Origin: JAZNOL01 sp045580815
GTDB taxonomy: Bacteria; Bacillota; Clostridia; RUG12999
DNA: 64,000 nt
Reading direction: 5' to 3'
Assembly (NCBI GenBank): GCA_045580815.1
Contig: JAZNOL010000048.1
Location: 1 to 64,000 of the forward strand
The position numbers and the translations under genes are program-made. The stretch's first letter is position 1. Each line of letters begins with the position of its first letter. Shown piece after piece: positions 24,906-34,029 of the stretch. The notes under the pieces were generated by a model that was not told the origin of the DNA, did no database searches, and worked only from the letters and a program-made list of their open reading frames with translations.

Positions 24906-25634
24906 ATGTTTGATTTAACAGGTAAAAAAGCTCTTGTAACAGGCTCCACACAGGGCATAGGCTTTGCAATAGCAAAAGGACTTGCCGAGCATGGTGCAAC
25001 AGTTTATGTAAACGGTGCTTTCGGCTATGAAAAATGCAAAAAAGCGGCTGAGCTTATTCCAAACTCAAAAATTGCTTATCAGAATCTGGCAGAAGCCGAT
25101 TGTGCAAAAAAACTCTATGAGATAACAGGTGATATTGATATTCTGGTGTTAAATGCCAGTATTCAGTACAGAAAAGCATGGGATAAAATAACCTCCGAAG
25201 AATTTGATGAGCAGATTAAGGTTAATTTTAAAAGCAGTCTTGAACTTATACAGGTTTACAGCAAACATATGAAACAGCAAAACTGGGGACGTATTGTAAC
25301 GGTAGGCAGTGTTCAGCAATACAAACCCCACAAGGATATGCTTGTGTATGCAGCGGCTAAGGCTGCACAGGTGAGCATGATGGAAAACCTGGCAAAACAG
25401 CTTGCACCTTTCGGAATAACAGTCAACAACCTTGCACCGGGGGTTATAGAAACTCCGCGCAACAGCGAAGTTCTGAAGGATGAGGAATATGCAAAGAACG
25501 TGTTAGCAGGAATACCTTGCGGATACATAGGAAAACCGGAGGATTGTGTTGCGGCGGCGTTGCTGCTGTGTTCGGACGAGGGCAGATATATAAACGGAGC
25601 AGATTTAGTTGTAGATGGCGGTATGCATCTTTAG
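24906..25634 (+). CDS. SDR family NAD(P)-dependent oxidoreductase (sugar or sugar-acid dehydrogenase)
   Basis: A 242-residue classical short-chain dehydrogenase: nucleotide-binding TGSTQGIGFAIAKGL at residues about 12-26, NASI at about 85, the active-site serine in TVGSVQQYK, the YAAAK catalytic Tyr-Lys pair (about residues 153-157), and VDGGMHL at the C-terminus. The sequence is like gluconate 5-dehydrogenase, KduD and related sugar dehydrogenases. In this operon the fitting reaction is either oxidation of D-mannose to D-mannono-lactone or interconversion of fructuronate and mannonate. It sits between uxuA and the RraA-type aldolase gene. Confidence 0.88.
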   Translation: MFDLTGKKALVTGSTQGIGFAIAKGLAEHGATVYVNGAFGYEKCKKAAELIPNSKIAYQNLAEADCAKKLYEITGDIDILVLNASIQYRKAWDKITSEEFDEQIKVNFKSSLELIQVYSKHMKQQNWGRIVTVGSVQQYKPHKDMLVYAAAKAAQVSMMENLAKQLAPFGITVNNLAPGVIETPRNSEVLKDEEYAKNVLAGIPCGYIGKPEDCVAAALLLCSDEGRYINGADLVVDGGMHL

Positions 25635-25646
25635 GAGGAGATAAAA

Positions 25647-26555
25647 ATGAATTTTAACGTAAGAGAAGAAATAATAGCTTTAACACCACAGTGGAAAGGC
25701 GAAAGACTGCCGGACGGAAGACCGAAGGTTGATGAAAAATATTTAAAAGCACTTAAAACATTAACTCTGGAAGAAGTCTGGAAACCTATATTTGTCAAGG
25801 GATATGAGAGCCAGTTTGAAGGCAGACTTCACACATTGCACGACGATGGCAGAAAACTTATAGGCCGTGCTGTTACAGCAACATACTGTCCATACAGACC
25901 CGATTTGGATGAAGTAGTCAAGGATATCGGCAGATCAGAGCACAGAACAGGAACCTACAATCAGTGGGTTATTGACAGCCTTGGTCAGTATGACGTGCCT
26001 GTAATTGATATGTATGACAAAATATATAAAGGCACATTTTTGGGCGGCAACCTTACAACTGCAATTAAAAACAAAACAAAAAACGAAAACGGCGGCGCAG
26101 TAATATGGGGCGGTGTCAGAGATACCGAGCAGATGAAAAAAATTGAAGATACACAGGTTTATTACAGAGGTATCGACCCCACACCCATAAGAGATTTTAT
26201 AATGACCGGCTTTAATACAGCAACAAGAATCGGTAATGCAATCTGTCTGCCGGGCGACGTGGTGTTCGGTGCAGGCGGCGGTGTGCTGTTTATTCCGAGC
26301 CACCTTGTTGAAGAGGTTGTTGGCGGTGCGGCAAAAACTCAGGTAAAAGACTTGTTTGGTTTTGAAATGATAACATTGAACAAGTTTACAACTGCACAAA
26401 TAGATAAAAACACATGGACAAAAGATATGCTTGACCTGCTTATGGAATTTATTGAAACTGACGACAGAGCGGCTGAATACAGAGGGCTTGACTGGTCGCT
26501 TGAATATGATCTTGCAATAAACGGTGACCCCAATGATACACAGTCAGCACTTTGA
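25647..26555 (+). CDS. RraA-family protein, candidate class II keto-acid aldolase
   Basis: A 302-residue member of the RraA/HMG-aldolase family (often annotated dimethylmenaquinone methyltransferase-like). The core has GRAVTATYCPY, GGNLTTAIKNK, the motif AVIWGGVRDTEQM with the Arg-Asp pair used by class II pyruvate aldolases of this family, GDVVFGAGGGVLFIP and a C-terminal helix. The extended N-terminus (about 80 residues) is longer than in E. coli RraA (161 residues). Clustering with uxuA, an SDR and a lactonase favours cleavage of a 2-keto-3-deoxy sugar acid (KDG) into pyruvate and glyceraldehyde over regulation of RNase E, an enzyme not expected in this group. This function is inferred. 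GGAGGAG precedes the start; the 3' end overlaps the lactonase gene. Confidence 0.85.
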   Translation: MNFNVREEIIALTPQWKGERLPDGRPKVDEKYLKALKTLTLEEVWKPIFVKGYESQFEGRLHTLHDDGRKLIGRAVTATYCPYRPDLDEVVKDIGRSEHRTGTYNQWVIDSLGQYDVPVIDMYDKIYKGTFLGGNLTTAIKNKTKNENGGAVIWGGVRDTEQMKKIEDTQVYYRGIDPTPIRDFIMTGFNTATRIGNAICLPGDVVFGAGGGVLFIPSHLVEEVVGGAAKTQVKDLFGFEMITLNKFTTAQIDKNTWTKDMLDLLMEFIETDDRAAEYRGLDWSLEYDLAINGDPNDTQSAL

Positions 26556-27504
26556 TGTCTATATACTTTCGTGCGAGCCGGACGGTGGAGTATATCATTA
26601 CAAAATGAATGATAGCGGGAAGTGCGTTTTGTCATCAAAATATACTCTGGACAGACCGATGTATGCGGTGATTGATAACAACAAAATGTTTGTTGTACTT
26701 CGTCAGCCCTTTGATGACAATAGCGACAGCGGTGTTGTTACGTTTGATGTTTTAAAGGACGGAAGTCTTGCACAAAATGACGGAATTGTATCAACCAAAG
26801 GCGAAGTGGCATGTCATATTCTGTCATCTGCGGGCAAGCTCTACTGTACAAACTACATATCAGGAAGTGTGATTTTACTTCCCGACAAACTTGTTTGCCA
26901 CAGCGGCTGTGGTGTGAATCCTGTCCGTCAAAGCTCGCCGCATACCCATTGTGTTATAAGCTCACCGGATGAAAAATATGTTCTTGTTACCGATTTGGGG
27001 CTGGACAGCATTTTTGTATACGACAAAAATCTGGAGCTTAAAAGCAAAGCCATGGTCCCGGGCGGACATGGTGCAAGACATATTCTGTTTTCAGATGATG
27101 GAAAATATTTGTATTGTGCAAACGAGCTTGCGTCTACTTTGTCTGTGTTTGAGTATAACGACGGTAAGCTTACGCTTATAGACACAAAAAGCGTTTTGCC
27201 GGAGGATTTTAAAGGCGAAAGCACAGCATCGGCAATAAGAAGTCGTGACGGTTTTGTTTTCGTGTCTAACAGAGGGCATGATTCCATATCGTGCATGAAG
27301 TTTGACGGTCAGACCTTGTCGTTGCAATATACAGTAGGTTGCGGCGGACAGACACCAAGAGATTTCAATTTTGCAGGGGATTTCCTTTTATCTGCAAATC
27401 AGGACAGTAATAACGTAACAGTATTCGGTTATTCCTGCGGAAAACTTCAGAAAATTGCTGACGAAATAAAAATAGATTCACCGCTTTGTATATTGGAGGG
27501 GTAA
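26533..27504 (+). CDS. Lactonase family beta-propeller protein (Pgl-like)
   Basis: A 323-residue seven-bladed beta-propeller related to 6-phosphogluconolactonase of the lactonase family. Blade motifs are repeated: RPMYAVIDNNKMFVV, SSPHTHCVISSPDEKYVLVT, GHGARHILFSDDGKYLYCAN, FVFVSNRGHDSISC and QTPRDFNFAGDFLLSANQ. Such enzymes open sugar lactones. The start at ATG 26533 lies inside the end of the aldolase gene; a GTG at 26524 is the alternative. In context it would hydrolyse mannono-lactone produced by the SDR enzyme to mannonate for UxuA. Confidence 0.88.
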   Translation: MIHSQHFDVYILSCEPDGGVYHYKMNDSGKCVLSSKYTLDRPMYAVIDNNKMFVVLRQPFDDNSDSGVVTFDVLKDGSLAQNDGIVSTKGEVACHILSSAGKLYCTNYISGSVILLPDKLVCHSGCGVNPVRQSSPHTHCVISSPDEKYVLVTDLGLDSIFVYDKNLELKSKAMVPGGHGARHILFSDDGKYLYCANELASTLSVFEYNDGKLTLIDTKSVLPEDFKGESTASAIRSRDGFVFVSNRGHDSISCMKFDGQTLSLQYTVGCGGQTPRDFNFAGDFLLSANQDSNNVTVFGYSCGKLQKIADEIKIDSPLCILEG

Positions 27505-27507
27505 GCA

Positions 27508-30500
27508 ATGGAATTTGAAATAAAGAAAATTGACAGAATGATTGAGTCTCTTCAAAAAAGGCTGATTGTAAAAAGTGAAAGAATTGCACCTGTTTACTAT
27601 ATCCCTTGCGGATATACAAATGACAATATTCCCCCGGCAGAGGATGCAGGCTGGCTTGATTTTGATCCTTGTGTAAAGGTGGGCGGCAGAGATTGTCATT
27701 TGTGGCTACACTTTAATTTACATACTCCCGTTGTAGACGAAAACTTTGATTTACAGCTGAAACTTGTTACCGACCATAGCGGTGAGGGCAACTGCCGCAA
27801 TCCGCAGACACTTGCGTTTGTTAACGGGAAAATAGTGCAGGGTATGGACTATCGCCATAAAGAGCTGCTTTTGGAGCCGGATAAGGATTACGACATATAT
27901 CTTTATGTTTATATGGGAATGTTTGAAGAGTGCTTTGCACTTGGCGTATCCTTGGAATGGCTTGATAAAAGAGTTGAAAAGCTGTATTATGATTTGTTTG
28001 TTGCCTGCGAAAGCGGAAAGTGCCTCGGTGAGAATAACGACAACTGTAGAAAAATATTTGATATTTTAAGCAAAGCTGTATATAAGCTGGATTTCAGATT
28101 CTGGGGAAGCGAAGCATTTTACAAAAGCGTTGACGAGGCAAGCAAATATCTTGAAAAAAACCTGTATAACGGTGAAATGAGCCATGAGCGGGCTGTTGTT
28201 AACTGTGTAGGCTCAACACACATTGACGTGGCGTGGCTCTGGACTGTTGCCCAATCAAAAGAAAAGGTGCAAAGAAGCTTTGCAACTGTGCTTAATCTTA
28301 TGAAGCAATATCCAGAATACAAATTTATGTCATCTCAGCCTCAGATTTATAAGTATGTTAAGGAATATGCACCTGAACTTTACGAAGAAATTAAAAAACG
28401 TGTGGCTGAAGGCAGATGGGAAATAGAAGGAGCAATGTGGCTTGAATCCGATTGTAATGTTCCCAGTGGAGAAAGTCTTGTCCGTCAGATTTTAGTCGGC
28501 AAGAAATTTATAAAAGATGAATTTGATGTTGACAGCAAGATTTTATATCTGCCTGATGTTTTCGGTTACAGTGCGGCATTACCTCAGATTTTAAGAAAAA
28601 GCGGAATAGACAGGTTTATAACATCAAAAATTTCATGGAGCGAGTTTAATAAATTCCCCTATGACAGTTTTATGTGGCAGGGAATTGACGGCACAGAAAT
28701 ATTCACAAGTTTTATCACCGGTCGTACAAATGACCTTGATGATACAGGCTCTGCCCACACAAAGTGGTATACATCATACGGGGCGCAGATTACGCCCACC
28801 ATGACTATCGGAACATGGGAAAGATATCAGCAGAAAGCCTACAACAACGAGGTTTTACTTACATACGGATACAGTGACGGAGGCGGCGGACCCACAAAGG
28901 ATATGCTTGAGCAACAGCGCAGACTTGGCTGTGGTTTGCCGGGTATGCCAAAAACACAGATGTCTACGTTGAACGAATATCTTGACAAGGCAGAGAAAAA
29001 CTTTAAGAAAACCTGCGATGGCATAAGAAAAACACCCCGTTGGGTAGGTGAGCTTTATCTTGAACGGCATAGAGCAACCTATACAACAATGGCAAGAAAC
29101 AAACGCTGGAACAGAGAAAGCGAACAGCTTCTGCAAAAAACAGAGATGCTTTCCGTTTTTGATGATATGCTTCTCGGTGGAGCTTATCCGTTTGATAAAT
29201 TCGGTGAAATGTGGGAAAAGGTTTTGCTTAATCAGTTCCATGATATTTTGCCCGGGTCCTCTATTGAAGAAGTGTATGAGGTATCCGCAAAAGAGTATGG
29301 CGAAGTTTTAACAGAGGGAAACAGCCTTAAAAATGCTCTTTTGAATAAACTTGCCGATAATGTCTGCGATGAAAGCGGAATACTTTTATACAATCCTAAT
29401 TCCTTTGAAACGGGCGGATATGTAAACTGCAACGGTCAAAGCTGCTATGCCTGCAACATTCCTCCTCTTGGCTGGAGGGTTGCTACTGAAAACGAGCTGA
29501 TAAGCAAGTCAGGAGTTACAATAAACGGTCTGACAGCAGAAAGCAGCAGATATATTGTTAAGCTGGATGAAAAAGGTGATATAATTTTCTTGCTTGATAA
29601 ACAAAATGACCGTCAGCTTGCAGAAGAGGGCAAAGTGCTTAATCAGTTTAGATTTTTTGAAAACTGCCCCGCACCCGAAGGCCTTGATGCCTGGGATATG
29701 TCGGTTTACTACGACGAAAAAATGTGGCTTGCTGATGAAAAATGTAAAATTACTGCTGTTTATGATGGGGCAAGAAGCGGATTTTGCGTTGAAAAGACAT
29801 ATTCTGCTTCAACAATTAAACAGAACATATGGCTCAGTGATTACAGCGACAGAATTGATTTTGAAACTACTGTTGACTGGAAAGAAAACTTTACTTTGCT
29901 GAAAGTTGCATTTCCTTTTGCATTGCATCCCGAATATGCTACATATGATATACAGTTCGGAAGTGTAAACAGACCTGTTCACACAAACACAAGCTGGGAT
30001 GTTGCACGTTTTGAGGTGTGCGGACAAAAATGGGCAGATGTTTCAGAGGATGATTACGGTGTCAGCATTTTAAATAACTGCAAATACGGTTACAGCGTAA
30101 AAGGCGGTGAGTTAAGCCTTACTTTGCTTACATCACCGAGTTTTCCGAATCCCAATGCGGACAGAGAAATTCACAATTTCACATATTCAATTTATCCTCA
30201 TAAAAATTCTGTAAGGCAAGGCGGCACGGTGAAAGAAGCATATAAACTGAATCTTCCGATAGAGTCTGTAAATGTTACAGGCGGCAAGGGCAAACTTCCG
30301 GGCGACTTTTCATTTGTAAAATGCAGCAGCGATACTGTTGTTACAGAAACAATCAAGAAAGCCGAAAGCGGCGAGGGTATAATATTAAGAATGTATCAGT
30401 CTGCAAATGTGAATGAAAAGATTACATTGGACTTTGGCTTTAAACCCAAAAATGTTTATATGGCTGACCTTATGGAAAACAAGCAGGAAAAACAAAGGCT

Positions 30501-30567
30501 TAATAAAAACAGTGTTACACTGCCGATAAAAGGCTTTGAGATAGTCACCTTGTTTCTTGAAATATAG
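27508..30567 (+). CDS. GH38 alpha-mannosidase
   Basis: A 1,019-residue glycoside hydrolase family 38 alpha-mannosidase with full-length architecture and no signal peptide. The zinc motif GSTHIDVAWLW lies at about residues 234-244, the nucleophile Asp is in LPDVFGYSAALPQ (about residue 350), and NQFHDILPGSS lies at about 575-585. N-terminal beta region, catalytic barrel, helical bundle and C-terminal beta-sandwich domains are all present. It would remove terminal alpha-mannose from oligosaccharides brought in by the adjacent ABC transporter. GGAGGGG precedes the start, three bases after the lactonase stop, so it belongs to the same operon. Confidence 0.95.
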   Translation: MEFEIKKIDRMIESLQKRLIVKSERIAPVYYIPCGYTNDNIPPAEDAGWLDFDPCVKVGGRDCHLWLHFNLHTPVVDENFDLQLKLVTDHSGEGNCRNPQTLAFVNGKIVQGMDYRHKELLLEPDKDYDIYLYVYMGMFEECFALGVSLEWLDKRVEKLYYDLFVACESGKCLGENNDNCRKIFDILSKAVYKLDFRFWGSEAFYKSVDEASKYLEKNLYNGEMSHERAVVNCVGSTHIDVAWLWTVAQSKEKVQRSFATVLNLMKQYPEYKFMSSQPQIYKYVKEYAPELYEEIKKRVAEGRWEIEGAMWLESDCNVPSGESLVRQILVGKKFIKDEFDVDSKILYLPDVFGYSAALPQILRKSGIDRFITSKISWSEFNKFPYDSFMWQGIDGTEIFTSFITGRTNDLDDTGSAHTKWYTSYGAQITPTMTIGTWERYQQKAYNNEVLLTYGYSDGGGGPTKDMLEQQRRLGCGLPGMPKTQMSTLNEYLDKAEKNFKKTCDGIRKTPRWVGELYLERHRATYTTMARNKRWNRESEQLLQKTEMLSVFDDMLLGGAYPFDKFGEMWEKVLLNQFHDILPGSSIEEVYEVSAKEYGEVLTEGNSLKNALLNKLADNVCDESGILLYNPNSFETGGYVNCNGQSCYACNIPPLGWRVATENELISKSGVTINGLTAESSRYIVKLDEKGDIIFLLDKQNDRQLAEEGKVLNQFRFFENCPAPEGLDAWDMSVYYDEKMWLADEKCKITAVYDGARSGFCVEKTYSASTIKQNIWLSDYSDRIDFETTVDWKENFTLLKVAFPFALHPEYATYDIQFGSVNRPVHTNTSWDVARFEVCGQKWADVSEDDYGVSILNNCKYGYSVKGGELSLTLLTSPSFPNPNADREIHNFTYSIYPHKNSVRQGGTVKEAYKLNLPIESVNVTGGKGKLPGDFSFVKCSSDTVVTETIKKAESGEGIILRMYQSANVNEKITLDFGFKPKNVYMADLMENKQEKQRLNKNSVTLPIKGFEIVTLFLEI

Positions 30568-30640
30568 TAAAAGCTATATGACCGGACAAATAGTATGATT
30601 ATGGCTTTAAATGTGTAAAAAAAGCAGTTAATCTTACTTT

Positions 30641-30669
30641 TTGATAATTTACTTTCAGGCTTGTATATA
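30641..30669 (+). promoter_or_regulatory. Candidate promoter of the sugar ABC transporter genes
   Basis: TTGATA at 30641-30646 and TATATA at 30664-30669 with a 17-base spacer in the 198-base gap before the binding-protein gene; a TATAAT at 30671-30676 overlaps but has a poor spacing. A separate promoter for the transporter is plausible. Confidence 0.45.
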
Positions 30670-30765
30670 TTATAATATAAGTAAAATCAATGAGCGAAAG
30701 GATGAAATTTTAAAAAGCAAAAAATTCAAAAATTCTAAAATGAAAATTAAAGGAAAAATGAAAGG

Positions 30766-32166
30766 ATGAAAAAAATGAAAAAGATGAAAAAAATAATTTC
30801 TATGCTCGTTTGTGTAACTATGTTGGTAAGTGTTTTGGCAAGCTGTGGACAAAAGAAATCAGAAGACAGTGACGGTAAGGTTACAATCTCTGTAAACAGA
30901 TGGCCGATGGAATCTGACCCGAACGGTCTGGCAGTACATAACAGCTATAAAGCAAAACTTAATGAACTGTATCCTAATATTAATTTAGAAACCGATACAG
31001 GTGGTTATGCTGTTGACAAGTTCTTCATTGATGCTGCATCAGGTCAGCTCACAAACCTTTATTATGCTCCTTTGACAGAAGCAGGCAAAATCATTGACGG
31101 CGGTTTTGCAAAAGATATAACAAAATGGATTGTTGAGTATGGATATGATAAAGGTGTAAATCCCGATATCATGAAACTTGTTACAAGAGACGGAAAATAT
31201 TACGGTATACCGTATGCAGGTTACAACATCAGCCTTATGTACAATATGAATCTTATGAGAGAAGCCGGCTTGGTTGAGGCTGATGGAAGCCCGATGATAG
31301 CTGATACATATGACGAATTGACAGAAATGGCAGTAACCATTAAAGAGAAAACAGGTAAATCCGGTTTCTTTATTTCCACAAAAGGAACTGAAGGCGGATG
31401 GCAGTTTATGAACCTGGCTTGGTCATATGGCGTAGACTTTATGGAACAGGTTGACGGCAAATGGGTAGCAACATTTGACAGTGATGAAGCTGTTGCAGCT
31501 ATGCAGTGCCTGAAAGACTGGAAATGGAAATATGATATTTTACCTGCAAACAATCTTGTTAACCGTGATGATATGATTAAAATGTTTGCGGCTGATGAAG
31601 TTGCTATGGCATATCACACACCCGATATGGCACAGAAACCGGTTTTAAATTACGGTATGAATAAAGACGATATCGGCGGTAGTGCAATTCCCGCAGGTCC
31701 GGCAGGAAGATATTCACAGATGGGCGGTAACTTGTGGTTTATTTCAAACGAAACAACAGATGAGCAGGTTGATGCTCTGTTCAAATGGCTGGAAGTTAAA
31801 GGCGATACACCTAAATTTAATGACAGTGTAAAAGAAAGTCTTGAAGAAAAACTTGTGGGTGAAAAAGATAAAGGAGTTCTTGTAATTCCGCCGGCAGTTC
31901 CTGTTTGGACAAGTGAAGAACGTGTAACCGGAGAAAATGCACTTTATGAAAAATATATGAACTATAATCCGACACTCTGGCCGATGCTTAATCCTCCGGA
32001 AGATTTGATGTTAAGAGAAGAAGAGCCTATGTACGGTCAGGAATTATATTCGGCATTGTCAGATGTAATGCAGCGTATGTTAACAGATGAAAATGCTGAT
32101 CCGAGAGCAGAGCTTGAAAAAGCAAATGCGGCATTCCAAAAAGATTATTTGGATAAAGCCAATTAA
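30766..32166 (+). CDS. Extracellular sugar-binding lipoprotein of a CUT1 ABC transporter
   Basis: A 466-residue family 1 solute-binding protein. The lipoprotein signal is MKKMKKMKKIISMLVCVTML followed by the lipobox VLASC with lipidated Cys27. The mature part resembles maltose/oligosaccharide-binding proteins (YYGIPYAGYNISLMYN, FISNETTDEQVDALFKWLEV). It would capture an oligosaccharide at the membrane surface and deliver it to the two permeases downstream. Three in-frame ATG codons (30766, 30775, 30784) lie near AAAGG sites, so the exact start is uncertain. Substrate is inferred from the GH38 neighbours. Confidence 0.92.
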   Translation: MKKMKKMKKIISMLVCVTMLVSVLASCGQKKSEDSDGKVTISVNRWPMESDPNGLAVHNSYKAKLNELYPNINLETDTGGYAVDKFFIDAASGQLTNLYYAPLTEAGKIIDGGFAKDITKWIVEYGYDKGVNPDIMKLVTRDGKYYGIPYAGYNISLMYNMNLMREAGLVEADGSPMIADTYDELTEMAVTIKEKTGKSGFFISTKGTEGGWQFMNLAWSYGVDFMEQVDGKWVATFDSDEAVAAMQCLKDWKWKYDILPANNLVNRDDMIKMFAADEVAMAYHTPDMAQKPVLNYGMNKDDIGGSAIPAGPAGRYSQMGGNLWFISNETTDEQVDALFKWLEVKGDTPKFNDSVKESLEEKLVGEKDKGVLVIPPAVPVWTSEERVTGENALYEKYMNYNPTLWPMLNPPEDLMLREEEPMYGQELYSALSDVMQRMLTDENADPRAELEKANAAFQKDYLDKAN

Positions 32167-32195
32167 ACGGATTTATAGATTGGGCGTGTTACTTA

Positions 32196-33134
32196 ATGAA
32201 TCAAAAAACGGTTTTGACCGGCATAGACAAAAAAACACCGTGGTATGCCGGAATAGTCAAAACAATAAAGAAAGACTGGCTGGGCTGGCTTTTGCTGGCC
32301 CCCTGCGTCATAATTTTTATTATTTTTAGCGTGCAGCCAAAAATTACAACACTGTTTGTGTCTTTTTGTGAAACGCAAGGTATAGATGCTGTTAAATTTG
32401 TTGGTTTTGAAAATTATATCAATATAATAACAGATTCAAAATTTATTACAACTGTTGTTAATACCTTTGAATATGTGTTTTGGGTATTGATATTTGGTTC
32501 TATTCCGCCGATATTTTTAGCAATATTTCTTAACGAAGTTAAATTCATGAAAGGATATCTTCGTGCATCGTTTTATATGCCGAGTATGATACCGGGAGTG
32601 GCAATTTCAATGATGTGGGCTATTATGTTAGACCCATCTGACGGCGGCTTGCTTAATATGCTTTTAAACAGTGTTGGACTGCCGTCATCACAGTGGCTTA
32701 ACAATCCTACCATTGTAATACCTGTTATTGTGGCAACAATGGCGTGGAGCGGACTTGGCAGCAAGGTGATTTTGTATCTGGCGGATTTGCAGTCGGTAAA
32801 CAATGACCTTTACGAAGCGGCAACTCTTGACGGTGCCGGAATATTCAGACGTGTATGGAACATTACATTGCCTCATATGTCGGGGCTTATAGCAGTTCAG
32901 GTGTTACTTTCGTTTATAAATTCGTTCCAGATTTATAATGAACCATTGGCTATGACTGGCGGAGGTCCCAGCAATGCTTCTCAAACGCTTACAATGCTTA
33001 TTCAGCAATATGCGTTTGAGTATTTCAGGGCTGATATGGCTGCCGCAACAGGTATGCTTACAGCACTTGCACTTGGAATATTCTCAATATTCTACTTTAA
33101 GTTTGCAATGAAAGATAATGAAGGAGGTGCATAA
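32196..33134 (+). CDS. Sugar ABC transporter permease, MalF/UgpA type
   Basis: A 312-residue CUT1 permease with six predicted membrane segments and the EAA loop that contacts the ATPase (YEAATLDGAGIFRRVWNITL, about residue 207-226). It begins with a short cytosolic segment then WLGWLLLAPCVIIFIIFSVQ. It is followed two bases later by the second permease. No ABC ATPase gene is in the cluster; CUT1 systems of this kind usually borrow a shared MsiK/MalK-type ATPase. Confidence 0.94.
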   Translation: MNQKTVLTGIDKKTPWYAGIVKTIKKDWLGWLLLAPCVIIFIIFSVQPKITTLFVSFCETQGIDAVKFVGFENYINIITDSKFITTVVNTFEYVFWVLIFGSIPPIFLAIFLNEVKFMKGYLRASFYMPSMIPGVAISMMWAIMLDPSDGGLLNMLLNSVGLPSSQWLNNPTIVIPVIVATMAWSGLGSKVILYLADLQSVNNDLYEAATLDGAGIFRRVWNITLPHMSGLIAVQVLLSFINSFQIYNEPLAMTGGGPSNASQTLTMLIQQYAFEYFRADMAAATGMLTALALGIFSIFYFKFAMKDNEGGA

Positions 33135-33136
33135 CA

Positions 33137-34015
33137 GTGACAAAAAGCAGAACAGGGCTGATAAACAGTCAGGATATGAAATCCAAAAAAGTGAAAATTG
33201 CATACAATTTCATGATAGTCTTTTTTGTGCTGATGTCTCTGGTATTTATACTTCCTCCAATTTGGACAATATTGTCCAGTTTAAAGGATGTAAAGGAATT
33301 TATCCGAACACCGCCTACAATTATTCCGCGTTCATTCCAGCCTGAAAAACTGATGAAAGCATGGAATGATCTGGATTTTACAAGACTTTATGCAAACACA
33401 CTCACAATTGTTGGTTTGTCTATTGTTTCAACGCTGTTATTTAATGGGCTTGCGGCTTATGTAATATCAAAGATGAAACCAAAGGGAAGCAAATTGTTTT
33501 TCTCACTTCTCATAGCAACCATGATGATTCCGGGTCAGGTTTCAATGGTTGAGGTTTATAAAAACATTATTGATTTTCCGGTGTTGCATGTTAATATGCT
33601 TAATACATATTGGCCTATGTTTTTAATGAGCGGCCTTAACACATTTATGATAATTGTTTATAAAAGCTTTTTTGACGGCATACCAACATCACTTTTAGAA
33701 GCCGCTAAAATTGACGGTGCAGGCGATATAAAAGTGTTTTCAAAAATTGTGTTGCCACTGTCAAAACCGGTAATTATGACATCAATCATATTGACGTTCA
33801 ATGGCGTGTGGGGAGATTACTTCTGGCCCAGCTTTATACTTAAAGACCCCGAAAAACACAACATAATGGTTGCCATTATGGGATTAAGATATGACTATCC
33901 GGTAGACGTTCAGCTTGCGGCACTTGTGTTTGCTATTGTACCGCCGGTTGTTATATTCTTATTCTTGCAGAAATATATAATGGAAGGCTTTACCATGAGT
34001 GGTATAAAAGGATGA
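33137..34015 (+). CDS. Sugar ABC transporter permease, MalG/UgpE type
   Basis: A 292-residue permease, partner of the MalF-type protein. Features: N-terminal membrane segment AYNFMIVFFVLMSLVFILPP, TLTIVGLSIVSTLLFNGLAAY, the EAA loop LLEAAKIDGAGDIKVFSKIV, and the C-terminal FTMSGIKG typical of MalG-type proteins. The start is GTG at 33137 with a perfect AAGGAGGT eight bases upstream. The stop is fourteen bases before the secreted hydrolase start at 34030. Confidence 0.94.
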   Translation: MTKSRTGLINSQDMKSKKVKIAYNFMIVFFVLMSLVFILPPIWTILSSLKDVKEFIRTPPTIIPRSFQPEKLMKAWNDLDFTRLYANTLTIVGLSIVSTLLFNGLAAYVISKMKPKGSKLFFSLLIATMMIPGQVSMVEVYKNIIDFPVLHVNMLNTYWPMFLMSGLNTFMIIVYKSFFDGIPTSLLEAAKIDGAGDIKVFSKIVLPLSKPVIMTSIILTFNGVWGDYFWPSFILKDPEKHNIMVAIMGLRYDYPVDVQLAALVFAIVPPVVIFLFLQKYIMEGFTMSGIKG

Positions 34016-34029
34016 TTGGAGGTGACTTT

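Noticed and set aside
25647..26555. Regulator of RNase E activity as the role of the RraA-family protein
   Set aside because: The operon context and the longer form with the Arg-Asp motif favour an aldolase, and this bacterium relies on RNase J as seen at 50789.
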